The notes: generated from the letters alone by a model not told the origin. A DNA stretch of 64,000 bases from Bog-1198 sp963727045 (GCA_963727045.1 CAVSES010000002.1:744001-808000), one strand, 5' to 3'. Positions 34,904 to 43,680 are shown, numbered from the stretch's first letter. A program made the numbers and translations.

Positions 34904-35368
34904 CTACTCCATGATGCCCAACGCCGCCACGAGCACCTGCCAGTCCACTTCGATCGCCGCGGCCAGCTTTTTGATGAATTCGAGGGTATACACGGACGTC
35001 CATTCGCCACCCGCGAGAAACGGCCCCACGTCCCAGTCGATCTGATCTTCCAACGCTTCTTTCGCTTCAGCTGAATTGCCCAGATGTGCTGCCAACGCCG
35101 CCCTCACCCTCGACATGGGCACCTTCAACGGTGGTTCCGTCTCACCCATCAACCTCAACAGGTTCGTACCCAGTAATTTCGCGAGCTTCGTTGCCTGGGC
35201 AATGCTGAGAACGGACTCGAGTTCCGAATCTTGTTGTTCCAGATCGCAATAGCCATCCACGGTGAGCCCGAGTTCACGGGCCAGTTCAAGCTCGCTGCGT
35301 CCCGACTCGAGCCGAAGCGCGCCGATTCGGTCCGCAATGCCCATTTGGTCCAGTTCCCGCTTTTCCAC
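34904..35368 (-). CDS. XRE-type transcriptional regulator
   Basis: The protein is 154 residues. A helix-turn-helix occupies about 12-70: RIGALRLESGRSELELA, GLTVDGYCDLEQ and LAKLLGT are the recognisable parts. The C-terminal 80 residues form an unknown, mostly helical domain. It precedes the DoxX-like gene closely and may regulate that pair. Confidence 0.8.
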   Translation of the reverse strand: MEKRELDQMGIADRIGALRLESGRSELELARELGLTVDGYCDLEQQDSELESVLSIAQATKLAKLLGTNLLRLMGETEPPLKVPMSRVRAALAAHLGNSAEAKEALEDQIDWDVGPFLAGGEWTSVYTLEFIKKLAAAIEVDWQVLVAALGIME

Positions 35369-35583
35369 CCTTGGGGTCCCCTGTTGATTTAATCGGCGCC
35401 GGCCGCCGCATTACAGCCCTTCTTGGGTGCTCTGTCGATGCCGCTTCCTCCGCCATCGCACGCCAACACTACTGGTCTAAGATCATAAATTTTGTGTAAT
35501 GCGCGTCATCGGAAGCACCGCTTCTCCGTTCCCATCAGTAGCAGGGGCAACAACCTTGAGCGTTGGGATCCGGAGATGCAGCC

Positions 35584-35763
35584 ATGAATCGATTCTCATT
35601 CCGAATGGTCTTGTTCGTCATTGCACTGTCGGCCGCGCACGTGGCGGCCATGGGGCCCCTCGCCGACCCATCCCCGCCCCGACTGCAGCCCGAAACTACG
35701 ACCAACGAGAGGCCGTCCGCGGCAGCCCATGTGTACGGGTCGTTGCATGTGGATGGGCGTTAA
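35584..35763 (+). CDS. Very small exported protein with HVYGS motif
   Basis: The product is 59 residues. It has a signal peptide (hydrophobic 8-22, cleavage near AAM), and the mature part is only about 37 residues, ending HVYGSLHVDGR. GGAG lies about 9 bases before the ATG. The HVYGS motif recurs in the small exported protein at 36340-36603. Function unknown. Confidence 0.5.
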   Translation: MNRFSFRMVLFVIALSAAHVAAMGPLADPSPPRLQPETTTNERPSAAAHVYGSLHVDGR

Positions 35764-35866
35764 TGTCTGCGCTTGCCGACATGCCGATGACGATAAATTC
35801 ATTATTCGCATTCAATGTCTTCATTGACTACACTCAAGCTCGTTTCTATTTTCGGACAATCGAGTC

Positions 35867-36217
35867 ATGAAACGGTCGCAGCGCTTTCCATCCTTGTGGG
35901 GACAATCGACCAGCGAGGCATTCTGCACCGCCGTCGTCGATTTCGTTCAACGTCATGGGACGGTGAGCGGCGTCTTGAAGCGCATGGAACAGCTGGGACT
36001 CGGGGCGATCGCGCGTTCCTGGCTGCTGAGCGATGTGCACGTTCCGATTTTCAGCGAACAGCTGCACGCGCTTTTCGGCACGAGCGCCCTGCGCGCGTTC
36101 GCCGCACGCTTGGGCCTGCAGCCGCGGGATCTCGTGCGCCGTCTGTCGCAAACGCTGCCGCAGATATTGAACAAGCTCGCCTCATCGCAGGGACTCACTC
36201 CGTCGGCATCGATCTAG
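35867..36217 (+). CDS. YidB-like (DUF937) protein
   Basis: This protein of 116 residues has the C-terminal pattern of the YidB/DUF937 family: RMEQLGLGAIARSWL, then a strand-helix with FSEQLHALFGTSALRAFAARLGL, then LSQTLPQILNKL (motifs quoted in parts). Homologues are short soluble proteins of unknown function. It sits between the two small HVYGS secreted proteins. Confidence 0.75.
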   Translation: MKRSQRFPSLWGQSTSEAFCTAVVDFVQRHGTVSGVLKRMEQLGLGAIARSWLLSDVHVPIFSEQLHALFGTSALRAFAARLGLQPRDLVRRLSQTLPQILNKLASSQGLTPSASI

Positions 36218-36339
36218 CATTCGCGCAAAGGCTAGTCTCTACAACGACAGCGGCAGCGCGAGACGCACATCACATAACGGCGCACGCCCAGAACGCCGCA
36301 GCGCATATTGAATTACCATCGGGCCAGGAGGATCGGGAT

Positions 36340-36603
36340 GTGAGGTTGTTCGCATTTGCGGTGCTCGCCGCCGCTCTCGCAGTCCCCGCGCTGTCGGTGG
36401 CGGGCAATCAACCGGTCAATTCGGCGCCGAAGCCGATGTCCTTTGTCCCGCATCCGAATTCGGGGCAGCACGTGTATGGTTCACCCATCGGCCAGCCCAT
36501 CGTCGGCCACGCAAGAACATCTCATCGCAAGCATGCGCCGAAGCAGCAATCATCCCGCGCCGCGACCCACAATGGTGCAAGAAAGAAGCAAGTGGGTTAT
36601 TGA
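36340..36603 (+). CDS. Small exported basic protein with HVYGS motif (GTG start)
   Basis: It starts at GTG 36340, with AGGAGG 8 bases upstream, which decides this start. The product is 87 residues: a signal peptide (cleavage after SVA, about residue 20), then a mature part with GQHVYGSPIGQPIVGH and a basic, His/Lys/Arg-rich C terminus. The HVYGS motif is shared with the protein at 35584-35763. It would be secreted; the function is unknown. Confidence 0.65.
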   Translation: MRLFAFAVLAAALAVPALSVAGNQPVNSAPKPMSFVPHPNSGQHVYGSPIGQPIVGHARTSHRKHAPKQQSSRAATHNGARKKQVGY

Positions 36604-36648
36604 GCCCCCGGAGGCCGATATTCGGCCGGCGGACTTGCCGGCCAGCTC

Positions 36649-37569
36649 ATGTTGAGCCGCTTCCGCGCGGAGCGTGAGATTCTGGCGGCATTGCAGCATC
36701 CGAACATCGCACGCATTTTGGATGCCGGTATTACGGACGCCGGGCTGCCCTATATCGTCATGGAATTGATCGAGGGCGAAGCGATCGACCGGTACTGCGA
36801 GCACCACGGCCTGTCGGTACGCCAACGCCTTGAACTCTTCATCGACGTGTGCTCGGCCGTTCACTTCGCGCATCAACACCTGACCGTGCACCGCGACCTG
36901 AAGCCGGGAAATATACTCGTCACGAATGACGGGGTCGTGAAGCTATTGGATTTTGGCATCGCCAAGGTACGGGTCCTGGCAGTCGACCGGCAGGACGATG
37001 TCAACGCCCAGCGGCACCTCGCCGTGACCGCCGCCGAGTTGGGCGCATCGCTGGTTTCGGTGGGCCAGCCCCGCGAGGGACTGCCCTACGAGGAAGAGAC
37101 CCTGCCGATTTTTCAGGCTCTGTACGATGCCGACAAGTCCAATCGGCTGGCGCGGCTGGATCTCGCGGAAAGTCAGGAAAACACGGGAAATCTGTGGGTC
37201 TCGCTGGGCGATCCCAGGACGGCCGTGGACCACTGCCGAACCGCCGTGCAGATCCTTGGCGCGCCGCCCGACCCACCGGAAAGCGACCTTGAAATCAGCG
37301 CCGCGTTGGTTGAGGCGCAAACGGATCTCGCCGAGGCCTATGCGTCGGCCGCCTCGGCGGCCGACGCTTCGCCGAAGCGCCGGGCCGATTTCTGGCGCGA
37401 TGCGCGGCTCTCGGCCGCCGCCTCCTTGCAGATGGGCCAGGCCATTGTCGCCAAGAAGCCCGATATCGCGGCGGACTACGCCGCGTTCATCGCCGAGGAC
37501 AAGGATCTGTTGGTCCGTGCCGATCGAGGCCTGGGGCCGCACCCAGGCGAATCCAGGGGCAACCGTTGA
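36649..37569 (+). pseudogene. Doubly truncated Ser/Thr kinase-TPR gene
   Basis: The open frame (306 codons) begins in the middle of a kinase N-lobe (RFRAEREILAALQHPNIAR) and runs through HRDLKPGN and DFGIAK. It then jumps at once into TPR-like tail sequence (about residue 108 onward: DRQDDVNAQRHLAV). The Gly-rich loop, the catalytic Lys, the whole C-lobe after DFG and the membrane helix are missing. The frame is open across the junction, so the internal deletion preserved it. It cannot be an active kinase. Homology is to the genes at 16094 and 18943. Confidence 0.8.
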
Positions 37570-37725
37570 CCTGACTCCGTGACCCTCCTGGGCACGGCCG
37601 GATCGCCGGGTGTCGACGCCAATCCGCTTCCCCTTCCGCGGCCTGATCTTTTTTGAGCCGGAAATTCTCGCGCTCACGCGTCTTCAAATAGGGCGACTTA
37701 TTTGGGACTCGCAGAGGAGAAGAAC

Positions 37726-39081
37726 ATGTCCGCACGGTGCTGGCGCTGGTCGATCGTTTTCGTGAGCGTGGCGCGGCTCATGCTGAATCAAGTCGGCGCC
37801 GCGCCGTTGATTGGTGTCGTCCTGCCGCAGGGTCAAGCTCTGCAAGGGAGCGAAGCGGCGGAGCCGATGCGCCAAAGCCTCATCAGCCAGCTCAAGGCCC
37901 AGTCCATCGACGCAGTACCCCTGAACGCCGCTCCCGGAAATCTGGACACCGAGGCCCAAGCTCAGCAATGCCGCTATGTGTTGTACACGCATCTGGAGAA
38001 GCGCAGCTCGGGTGGCCTGGGGAAGTTGTCTGCGCTCACCCACGTGCTGCCTTTCGCCGCATTCAGCGCGAAGGGTGCGGCGAGTTCCTTGGCCAGCATG
38101 GCAGCGCAGGGAGCGGCCAATGCCGCCGCGTCGTCGGCACAGCAGCAAGCGGCCTCACAGTTTGCGCCACCAAACACGATGGTCAAGCAAGGAGACACGA
38201 TGGCAATGGCATACCGTCTCGTGGCGGTTGGATCGGCGAACCCGCTCAAAGCCGAATCCTTTGACAGCGCCAAGGCCGGCAGCGACGGGCAAGACATACT
38301 GAGTCCCCTGGTCGCGCACGTAGTCGGCGCCGTCATCGGCACGGTGCAAGAGAGTCCCTCGGCGCTGCCCGCGACATCGACGCAGCCCGCGACACCGGCC
38401 GCATCCGGCGATCCCGCATCCCCGTCCGGACACCGATCGATGTTCAGCGGACTCTGGGGTCATCGGTCGGATGCGAACCCGAAGACGGCGGGAGAATCCA
38501 TGTCCGCCGGCATGGACTGCGCGAAACTTGCCAGCATGCCGAACGCACCCATGTCCCTCGAGGCGTGCGAAAGGCTGCAGGTTTCACAACAAGCCAATGC
38601 GCACGCGGCTTCAAATCCCGCCGCCGCACGCGCCGGCGATGATCAAATGAGCTGCACGGAGATTACCGCGGAACTCAAACAGCAGCAGTACACGGCGCCC
38701 GACCGCACGAAAGTCACCGAGGCGACCGCGACGGTCAACGAGCAGCAGACCATAATCCACAAGGAATACGCGAACATGCTCAAGCAGCAGGCCGAGGACC
38801 AAGCTGCCGTGTCCGCGGCGACCGCCGCGGACACGGCCACCGAGGTCGCCACCTTGGGATTGGTCCGCGGCCGCAGCCTCAATGCGGTCGATAAGGCCAT
38901 CGACGCACGGCATCAAGCCAACAATGAACGCGCGCTGAAGGAGGATCTGCCCGTCACGCAGAAGATGGTCGGTCAGATGGCTGATTTCGGCACGGACTTC
39001 GGCCAGCAGCTTACGTCCAATCCCCGCCTCGCGCGCCTCATGCAGCTCGCGGATGCCAGGCACTGCAAGGGAGGTACTTGA
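37726..39081 (+). CDS. Exported hypothetical protein
   Basis: The 451-residue product starts at ATG 37726, with GAGGAG close before it; an upstream ATG at 37702 lacks one. It has a signal peptide (cleavage near VGAA, about residue 31). A first alpha/beta domain (to about 115) contains AQAQQCRYVLYTHLEKR, a pattern seen in proteins that compare or report cellular state. An Ala-rich segment with possible glycine-zipper character follows, then a Ser/Pro linker, then a helical region rich in Glu/Gln/Ala with several Cys. No family is recognised. It is alone between the broken kinase and the opposite-strand genes. Confidence 0.7.
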   Translation: MSARCWRWSIVFVSVARLMLNQVGAAPLIGVVLPQGQALQGSEAAEPMRQSLISQLKAQSIDAVPLNAAPGNLDTEAQAQQCRYVLYTHLEKRSSGGLGKLSALTHVLPFAAFSAKGAASSLASMAAQGAANAAASSAQQQAASQFAPPNTMVKQGDTMAMAYRLVAVGSANPLKAESFDSAKAGSDGQDILSPLVAHVVGAVIGTVQESPSALPATSTQPATPAASGDPASPSGHRSMFSGLWGHRSDANPKTAGESMSAGMDCAKLASMPNAPMSLEACERLQVSQQANAHAASNPAAARAGDDQMSCTEITAELKQQQYTAPDRTKVTEATATVNEQQTIIHKEYANMLKQQAEDQAAVSAATAADTATEVATLGLVRGRSLNAVDKAIDARHQANNERALKEDLPVTQKMVGQMADFGTDFGQQLTSNPRLARLMQLADARHCKGGT

Positions 39082-39093
39082 AGTCCCGGGCGA

Positions 39094-39870
39094 TCAATCC
39101 GCCCCACCGGCGTCATCGGAGCATGGCGGTGCGCTCGACAGCGGCACGGGCCATGAGGCCGCTGGCGGCTTGCCCAATATTCTCGAGTCGATCGTGAGGT
39201 AGAGGTTCGCGAGCCGTCCTCGGATGTCGCCGTAAACATTGGGGTTGGTTGGGGAGCTGCTGAAACTGCCCACGTTTGCCGACACCTGGGCATCGCACTC
39301 GACGATCTTGCGAGCGGCGCAGGCCGTCTTCCCGGTGGCGAGGAACACATCGCTGACGGCGACACAGGCGCCCACCCGGATGCGTTCGGAGAGCGTCATG
39401 TTGCCCGCGGCGATGGTTTTGAAAAGATTGTCATACTTCTGCTGGGCAAACGTCCGCATCTTGTCGGCATTGGTCTTTCCGGGCAGCGCTGCGGTGTTGA
39501 GCGTGAGTCCCGCACCGAACAGCGAGAGTCCGCGGCTGTCGATCTTTGAACTGCCGCAGCCGCTCGTGAGGTCGATCAGGGTCGCGCCTTCGGGGATCGA
39601 GCCTTCGACGCTCGAGTTCGGATTGGGGGTCCAGGCGGCCACGGTCGATGGGCACGGGGCGCCTGCGGGTCCTCCGAGAACCTGTTGAGCGAAGAGTTCA
39701 CCCGAGACCAGGATGTTGGAAAGCGAATCGATGCCATTGGCATTGTTCAGGGCAACGACAAACCCTGAGTCGGTGGGACCGGCGCCCACGGCACCGGAAA
39801 TCAGCCAGATGATCCGCGGGCCCGCCGAGGCCGCCGCCGTGCAGTTCGAGACGCATGCCGCGACAGGCAT
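39094..39870 (-). CDS. Hypothetical protein, possibly headless
   Basis: The frame is continuous to 40185, but the part upstream of about 39890 is antisense-like. From ATG 39870 (MPVAACVSNC) there are 258 residues without a signal peptide: SGAVGAGPTDSGFVV, GIDSLSNILVSGELFAQQVL, FAQQKYDNLFKTIAAGNMT, ECDAQVSANVGSF and RLANLYLTID are well-formed protein sequence. AAGGAG touches the ATG, an implausible spacing. The gene may have lost its start in a deletion that joined it to the domain at 39698-40507. No family recognised. Confidence 0.45.
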   Translation of the reverse strand: MPVAACVSNCTAAASAGPRIIWLISGAVGAGPTDSGFVVALNNANGIDSLSNILVSGELFAQQVLGGPAGAPCPSTVAAWTPNPNSSVEGSIPEGATLIDLTSGCGSSKIDSRGLSLFGAGLTLNTAALPGKTNADKMRTFAQQKYDNLFKTIAAGNMTLSERIRVGACVAVSDVFLATGKTACAARKIVECDAQVSANVGSFSSSPTNPNVYGDIRGRLANLYLTIDSRILGKPPAASWPVPLSSAPPCSDDAGGAD

Positions 39871-40507
39871 CTCCTTGAACGACCGGATCGCCGAGGAAGC
39901 CCGTGCGCTCGGCGGGCGTGAGCGCGTCGATGCGCCGCCGAACGCAGCCGCGCAAATCCTGCTCGAGCTTGGCGGCAAACTCCTCCAGGCTCGCATATTT
40001 CCCAAACCCGGCGATGAACGTCCCTGAATCCGCGAAGTGCCGCGACCAGAAGGCGTCGAGCGCTTCGATCTGCACCAGGGCGGCTTTGCGGTTCTGAGGA
40101 TCCCAGGTATCGACATTGGCGTGGCGGCCGCTGCGATACACCAAAAGATCGGGCAGCCCCCGCGTGCGTGCAGCCGCGAGCGCATCTTCGAATTCCCATT
40201 CGGTGCCGGTCACGGGGGCGCGTCCGTCGATACCGCGGTATTCGCGCAGATGCGTGCGCTCCGGCAGATACGTGCCGAGCCGTGATTCAAGGATCAAAAT
40301 TACCGCATCGAAGCGGCTGGGCGGGTCGATCGAGTCCTGAAAATGGCCCGACGACAGCATCGGCTCGTACTCCCACAGGTACGGCTCGATGGCGAAGAAG
40401 CGCGCATACTCATGCGCCAGTTTTTCAATGATCTGGGCGGCGACCTCGCGCGCTCTCAGCGCATCCCCCGGCGAGGATACGAAGATCCGCAATGGCTGAC
40501 GCGTCAT
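39698..40507 (-). CDS. N-terminal defence-type sensor domain (nSTAND-associated), effector part missing
   Basis: The first 190 residues match the DUF4062-like/'effector-associated' domain that precedes STAND NTPases: RIFVSSPGDALRAREVAAQI, then YLWEYEPM, SRFDAVILILESRLGTYLP, GTEWEFEDALAAA and DLLVYRSGR. Such domains normally continue into an NTPase and WD40/TPR sensor. Here the frame runs out of recognisable sequence after about ALTPAERTGF and ends within the neighbour's coding region. I read it as a fragment of a conflict-system gene. The C-terminal 80 residues are probably not native. Confidence 0.6.
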   Translation of the reverse strand: MTRQPLRIFVSSPGDALRAREVAAQIIEKLAHEYARFFAIEPYLWEYEPMLSSGHFQDSIDPPSRFDAVILILESRLGTYLPERTHLREYRGIDGRAPVTGTEWEFEDALAAARTRGLPDLLVYRSGRHANVDTWDPQNRKAALVQIEALDAFWSRHFADSGTFIAGFGKYASLEEFAAKLEQDLRGCVRRRIDALTPAERTGFLGDPVVQGDACRGMRLELHGGGLGGPADHLADFRCRGRRSHRLRVCRCPEQCQWHRFAFQHPGLG

Positions 40508-40615
40508 GGTTCACCCCGCCTCCCCAAAACATCTTAGCAGCGTCTTGGTGTTGTGAGGAATGGCCGGGGCGGTGCAGCCGCGGAGCTTGCGCCCCGCGGC
40601 AGATCCGTGCCGGCA

Positions 40616-41044
40616 TCAACCATTGACCGCGATCTTCAGGGCATTGGGCAGCGGACGTCCCTGCGACTTCTCCACCAAGTCCCGCAGGCTCAGCAGGAAC
40701 GTCGCCCACTTCGTGCTGCAGTGGTGCATGAATTCGACCGCTTCGCGCCAATTCGCGTGCTTGAACACGACGTACGTCTGGTCTTCCTTCCACTCGAGCC
40801 GGAAAGTGACTTCCGTGCTCAGCCACTCCTTGGGGCCGCCGATGCAGCGCCAATGAACCAGCTTGTTGGGTTCAGCGGCGACGACCTGCATGTCGCAAAA
40901 GCCGTAGTTGATGACTTCGCCTGTGCCGGCGGAACCGGATGCGGTGTTGGACCACCATCCTCGCAGGCCATCGATGGTGGTGAGCGCCTTGAACACTTGG
41001 TCAGGTCTTGCGTCGATGCCAACGCGATGCAGTATGTCGGGCAT
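40616..41044 (-). CDS. SRPBCC / AHSA1-like protein
   Basis: The product is 142 residues. The AHSA1-type pattern is clear: a strand-helix start (RVGIDARPDQVFKALTTID), GLRGWWSNTA, then strands including TFRLEWKEDQTYVVFKHANW and a C-terminal helix (FLLSLRDLVEKSQG). The domain forms a hydrophobic cavity for a small ligand. It is the third gene of the ArsR-SRPBCC-SRPBCC operon, 31 bases after the second. Confidence 0.9.
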   Translation of the reverse strand: MPDILHRVGIDARPDQVFKALTTIDGLRGWWSNTASGSAGTGEVINYGFCDMQVVAAEPNKLVHWRCIGGPKEWLSTEVTFRLEWKEDQTYVVFKHANWREAVEFMHHCSTKWATFLLSLRDLVEKSQGRPLPNALKIAVNG

Positions 41045-41075
41045 GATGAACTCCTTGATGGGTGAGCGATTCCGT

Positions 41076-41531
41076 TTAGGTCGCCAATTTCATTCCGGCG
41101 AAAACATCGAGCGGACGTCCCGTTTCGAGGAACGACTTGAGGCTGCAGAGCACGCGCGGCCAGCCATTCGTGATCCTGCGCTGCATATCCGGGGTGAGTT
41201 CGTCGTGCGTCACCGTCAATCGCACCATCTCCCCCACGGGTTCGATGTCGATGGCGAGCCGCGACAGCTGGGCCGAATCCCACGCATCGGCGACATCGCC
41301 CCAGGTCAGCACCAGGCGCTTGTTGGGAACGCTCTCCAACACCTTGCCGACGTGCTTCACCGTACGCTTGCCGTCGTTCGCAACCAGCTCCCACTTCGAG
41401 CCCGGCTTCCAATCGGTGGCGTTTTCGTGTTGCCAGTACTGTCGCGTCAACTCGCCGTCGACGAGGGCTTTCCAGACCCTGGCAGGCGGAGCGGCGATGT
41501 AGGTCACGTACACAAATCTCTCTTTGCTCAT
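41076..41531 (-). CDS. SRPBCC / AHSA1-like protein
   Basis: Start ATG 41531 (MSKERF) is preferred because AGAGGAAG is about 6 bases upstream; ATG 41537 is also possible. The 151-residue product has VTYIAAPPARVWKALVDGEL, then YWQHEN and GSKWELVAND, and a C-terminal helix with WPRVLCSLKSFLETG, the usual AHSA1 order. In proteobacteria an ArsR-type gene directly before such a protein is common. It overlaps or touches the ArsR stop and is probably coupled. Confidence 0.9.
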   Translation of the reverse strand: MSKERFVYVTYIAAPPARVWKALVDGELTRQYWQHENATDWKPGSKWELVANDGKRTVKHVGKVLESVPNKRLVLTWGDVADAWDSAQLSRLAIDIEPVGEMVRLTVTHDELTPDMQRRITNGWPRVLCSLKSFLETGRPLDVFAGMKLAT

Positions 41532-41533
41532 GA

Positions 41534-41851
41534 TCACTTCCTCTCAAGTTTGGTTTTGAAACTGTGAAGCGCTTCGAGCCGCTCGTGCTCGAATTTTCGA
41601 ATCCAACGCTCGTAGATCTGGTGGATCGGAACCGGATTGAAGTAATGCAGCTTCTCGCGCCCGCTTCGCTGCACCGAGATGAGATTGGCGTCTTCGAGCA
41701 ACCCCAAGTGTTGCGTGACCGACTGCCGCGCCATGTCGAGCCCCTTGCACAATTCGCTTAAGGTCTGGCCGTTCTTGGTGTGCAGACGATCGAGCAGTTC
41801 CCGGCGGCTGGGATCGGCCAGCGCTTTGAACACCTTGTCCATCTCCTTCAT
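41534..41851 (-). CDS. ArsR-family transcriptional regulator
   Basis: The 105-residue winged-helix regulator starts at ATG 41851 (MKEMDKVF); an extension to 41872 adds seven residues without support. Typical features are FKALADPSRRELLDRL, TLSELCKGLDMARQSVTQHL (recognition helix) and a wing with SVQRSGREKLHYF. No metal-binding Cys pair is seen, so it senses something else, as the SRPBCC-linked branch does. The operator-like palindromes at 41879-41925 are 28 bases upstream. Confidence 0.93.
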   Translation of the reverse strand: MKEMDKVFKALADPSRRELLDRLHTKNGQTLSELCKGLDMARQSVTQHLGLLEDANLISVQRSGREKLHYFNPVPIHQIYERWIRKFEHERLEALHSFKTKLERK

Positions 41852-41878
41852 TGGCACGTGCCACCTCGGCACTTAATG

Positions 41879-41925
41879 GCAGGTCTTTACCTGCATGTGT
41901 GGAGTATAGGCAGGCGAATACCTGC
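41879..41925 (-). promoter_or_regulatory. Double palindrome upstream of the ArsR operon (probable operator)
   Basis: GCAGGTCTTTACCTGC (41879-41894) and GCAGGCGAATACCTGC (41910-41925) are two palindromes with identical outer arms and different centres. Their centres are 31 bases apart, three helical turns. Each is followed by ATGT, so TACCTGCATGT is also a direct repeat. They lie just before the arsR start. Two ArsR dimers bound on one face of the DNA would be consistent. Confidence 0.6.
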
Positions 41926-41942
41926 ATGTCAAGCGCCAGGCG

Positions 41943-42226
41943 AAAGAGGCTTCTTCGTGGACCTGATCGGGAGGTTCCAGCCGTGCCCGGCCCGCCTGGA
42001 CCTGTCCATCGATTCGAACGAGGGCATGCTTGCGCCCAACGAGGCGGCGGAGCGGTTGGCCAAGGAGATGCCGCGTCTGGCCGATGTGGTCGAGTGCCGT
42101 TTCTTCGGCGGCTACGGCGAGGACGACACGGCACGCGCGCTCGGCATGTCGCTGCGCACCGTGCAGCGCGATTGGCTCAAGGCACGGGCCTGGCTGTTCC
42201 GCGAGCTCGGCGGGAACCTGGGCTAG
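41943..42226 (+). pseudogene. Remnant of an ECF sigma factor (region 4)
   Basis: The frame ending at 42226 contains NEAAERLAKEMPRLADVVECRFFGGYG and RALGMSLRTVQRDWLKARAWL, a well-preserved sigma region 4 of the same type as 15491-16072, given here in parts. Regions 1-2 are missing and no start with a ribosome site is present; the sequence upstream belongs to the arsR promoter. It would not act as a sigma factor. Confidence 0.6.
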
Positions 42227-42352
42227 ACCGCCGCATCCCAATTCTGCCATTTTGGTTGCGGCGCGCCAGCGATCGAGATGAAGCGGCACCCAAATGCGGC
42301 TTCTGGCCCACGGCGGGCTAGCCAGTGCGCCGTCGAGTTGGGAGCGCGCACG

Positions 42353-42862
42353 TTAATTCTGGACTGACGGCGCGTGGATCCCAGTAAAAGTGTACCGTGT
42401 ACGGTAATGCGACTTGCTGCTTCCGCCCGCGATCAGATCGTTGACCACCTCGACCGCCAACCCTGATGATTTCGAGACAGCAATCCTCGATTCGACCACG
42501 GCATCCTCGGTCTCGGTGCGCGTTCGATAGTTGACCACCGCCACACCGTCGATGCTGCTGTCGGGCAACGACTGGCACAGGTAAGCTTTGGCATTACGCA
42601 GGTTCTCGTCCGAACGCTGCTGATTGTCTCGTACCGATAACGGGCTCACTTTCCACACCCCGTCAATCTGCAGATAATTGACGCCGCCCGCCGTGACCCC
42701 ATTCATGGTTTGTCGGTCGCTCTGCGTGAGGGTGGCGTGATCCACCTCCAACGTCTTCTTCATGGCGCTGAGTATGGGCGCGCAAGCAGGCCCGGGCTCT
42801 GCCGCTGGCGCGGCAGCCGTTGCCGCCCCCAAAATTGCGATGGTGTATAGCGCACGGCGCAT
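42353..42862 (-). CDS. Small exported hypothetical protein
   Basis: The product is 169 residues from ATG 42862, with AAGGAGA 6 bases upstream. It has a signal peptide (cleavage after AAPAA, about 21). The mature protein begins with PACAPILSAMKKTLEVDHATL and contains YLQIDGVWKVSPLSV, CQSLPDSSIDGVAVV and RTRTETEDAVVESRI, with two Cys that could pair. It looks like a small periplasmic binding or lipoprotein-like fold. No family is recognised. Confidence 0.7.
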   Translation of the reverse strand: MRRALYTIAILGAATAAAPAAEPGPACAPILSAMKKTLEVDHATLTQSDRQTMNGVTAGGVNYLQIDGVWKVSPLSVRDNQQRSDENLRNAKAYLCQSLPDSSIDGVAVVNYRTRTETEDAVVESRIAVSKSSGLAVEVVNDLIAGGSSKSHYRTRYTFTGIHAPSVQN

Positions 42863-43170
42863 GACAGTTCTCCTTGATTGGCCTTTGCGACAGGGAGATA
42901 GCAACCCCGGCCAACGCCAATAAAAAGTTAAAGCCGACTTCAGTGAGTAATAACCGATATTCGTGTCCGATCCCGCCATGAACTGCTCCGAATACGATTG
43001 GCAGCTCACCGTATCCCCCGCTGTGTGCTGAGTTGCTGAACGTTAGCCATTCATGGCGCGCCCCTTCCGTAGGCCTCAGGGATGGCTCGGCTCGCAGGAT
43101 GGCGGGATCGTCTCCCCTTTTCGGTTACTCATCTAGCGAGTACTACAACCAGCCTTCACGAGGAAATACC
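42863..43170. other. Intergenic region
   Basis: These 308 bases separate two divergent genes and show no reading frame that I would call. It presumably contains both promoters, but I see no clear -35/-10 pair. Confidence 0.35.
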
Positions 43171-43680
43171 ATGTCGTTGACACGATCGATGGCTTTGGCG
43201 ATATCATTGAGCGCTGCTTCAGTCGGCCATGCGGCGACCGTTGCAAGTCTCACCTGCACCGGCGGTCAGGGGGCGATAAGCATCAACCTGAGTTACTTCA
43301 GCATTGGGGCTAGCTTGACGAAACCGGCCATCAACGGCGGCGCAGCACAAAACAGTTTGCTGCCTCTCGATCTGCACGCCGCGCTGGTTTCCTTCGAAAC
43401 GCTATTTCAAGCGGTAGCCGCGGGCGTTCCTTATGGCAGCTGCGTCCTCAACACCCAAGGGTCCAACGGCGGCGCGATTCAGTTCACATTCACTTCCGTC
43501 TATGTGAGCGCCGTGACAGCGTCCGCGACGTCAGCCACTGGGATGTCGCCCAGAACTGCGTATGTTGACGCGAGCCTGCTGTATTCATCAGTCGCGGTGA
43601 TGCAAGGTGGAAATACGGTCGATGATGGCGGCACGAGCACGCCGCCGCAATGGGACATTGGCCAAAACCCCACCAGCTGA
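43171..43680 (+). CDS. Exported hypothetical protein, beta-rich, faintly Hcp-like
   Basis: The 169-residue product starts at ATG 43171 with ACGAGGAA upstream. It has a signal peptide ending GHA (about 22). The mature sequence includes LPLDLHAALVSFETLFQAV, VPYGSCVLNTQGSNGGA, IQFTFTSVYVSAVT and DASLLYSSVAV. The alternating pattern resembles Hcp-like beta-barrels, though a secretion signal would be unusual for a type VI protein. I regard the Hcp idea as weak. Confidence 0.6.
   Translation: MSLTRSMALAISLSAASVGHAATVASLTCTGGQGAISINLSYFSIGASLTKPAINGGAAQNSLLPLDLHAALVSFETLFQAVAAGVPYGSCVLNTQGSNGGAIQFTFTSVYVSAVTASATSATGMSPRTAYVDASLLYSSVAVMQGGNTVDDGGTSTPPQWDIGQNPTS

Noticed and set aside
43171..43680. 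Type VI secretion Hcp protein
   Set aside because: The resemblance is faint, there is a signal peptide and no other type VI gene is near; kept as an exported hypothetical protein only.
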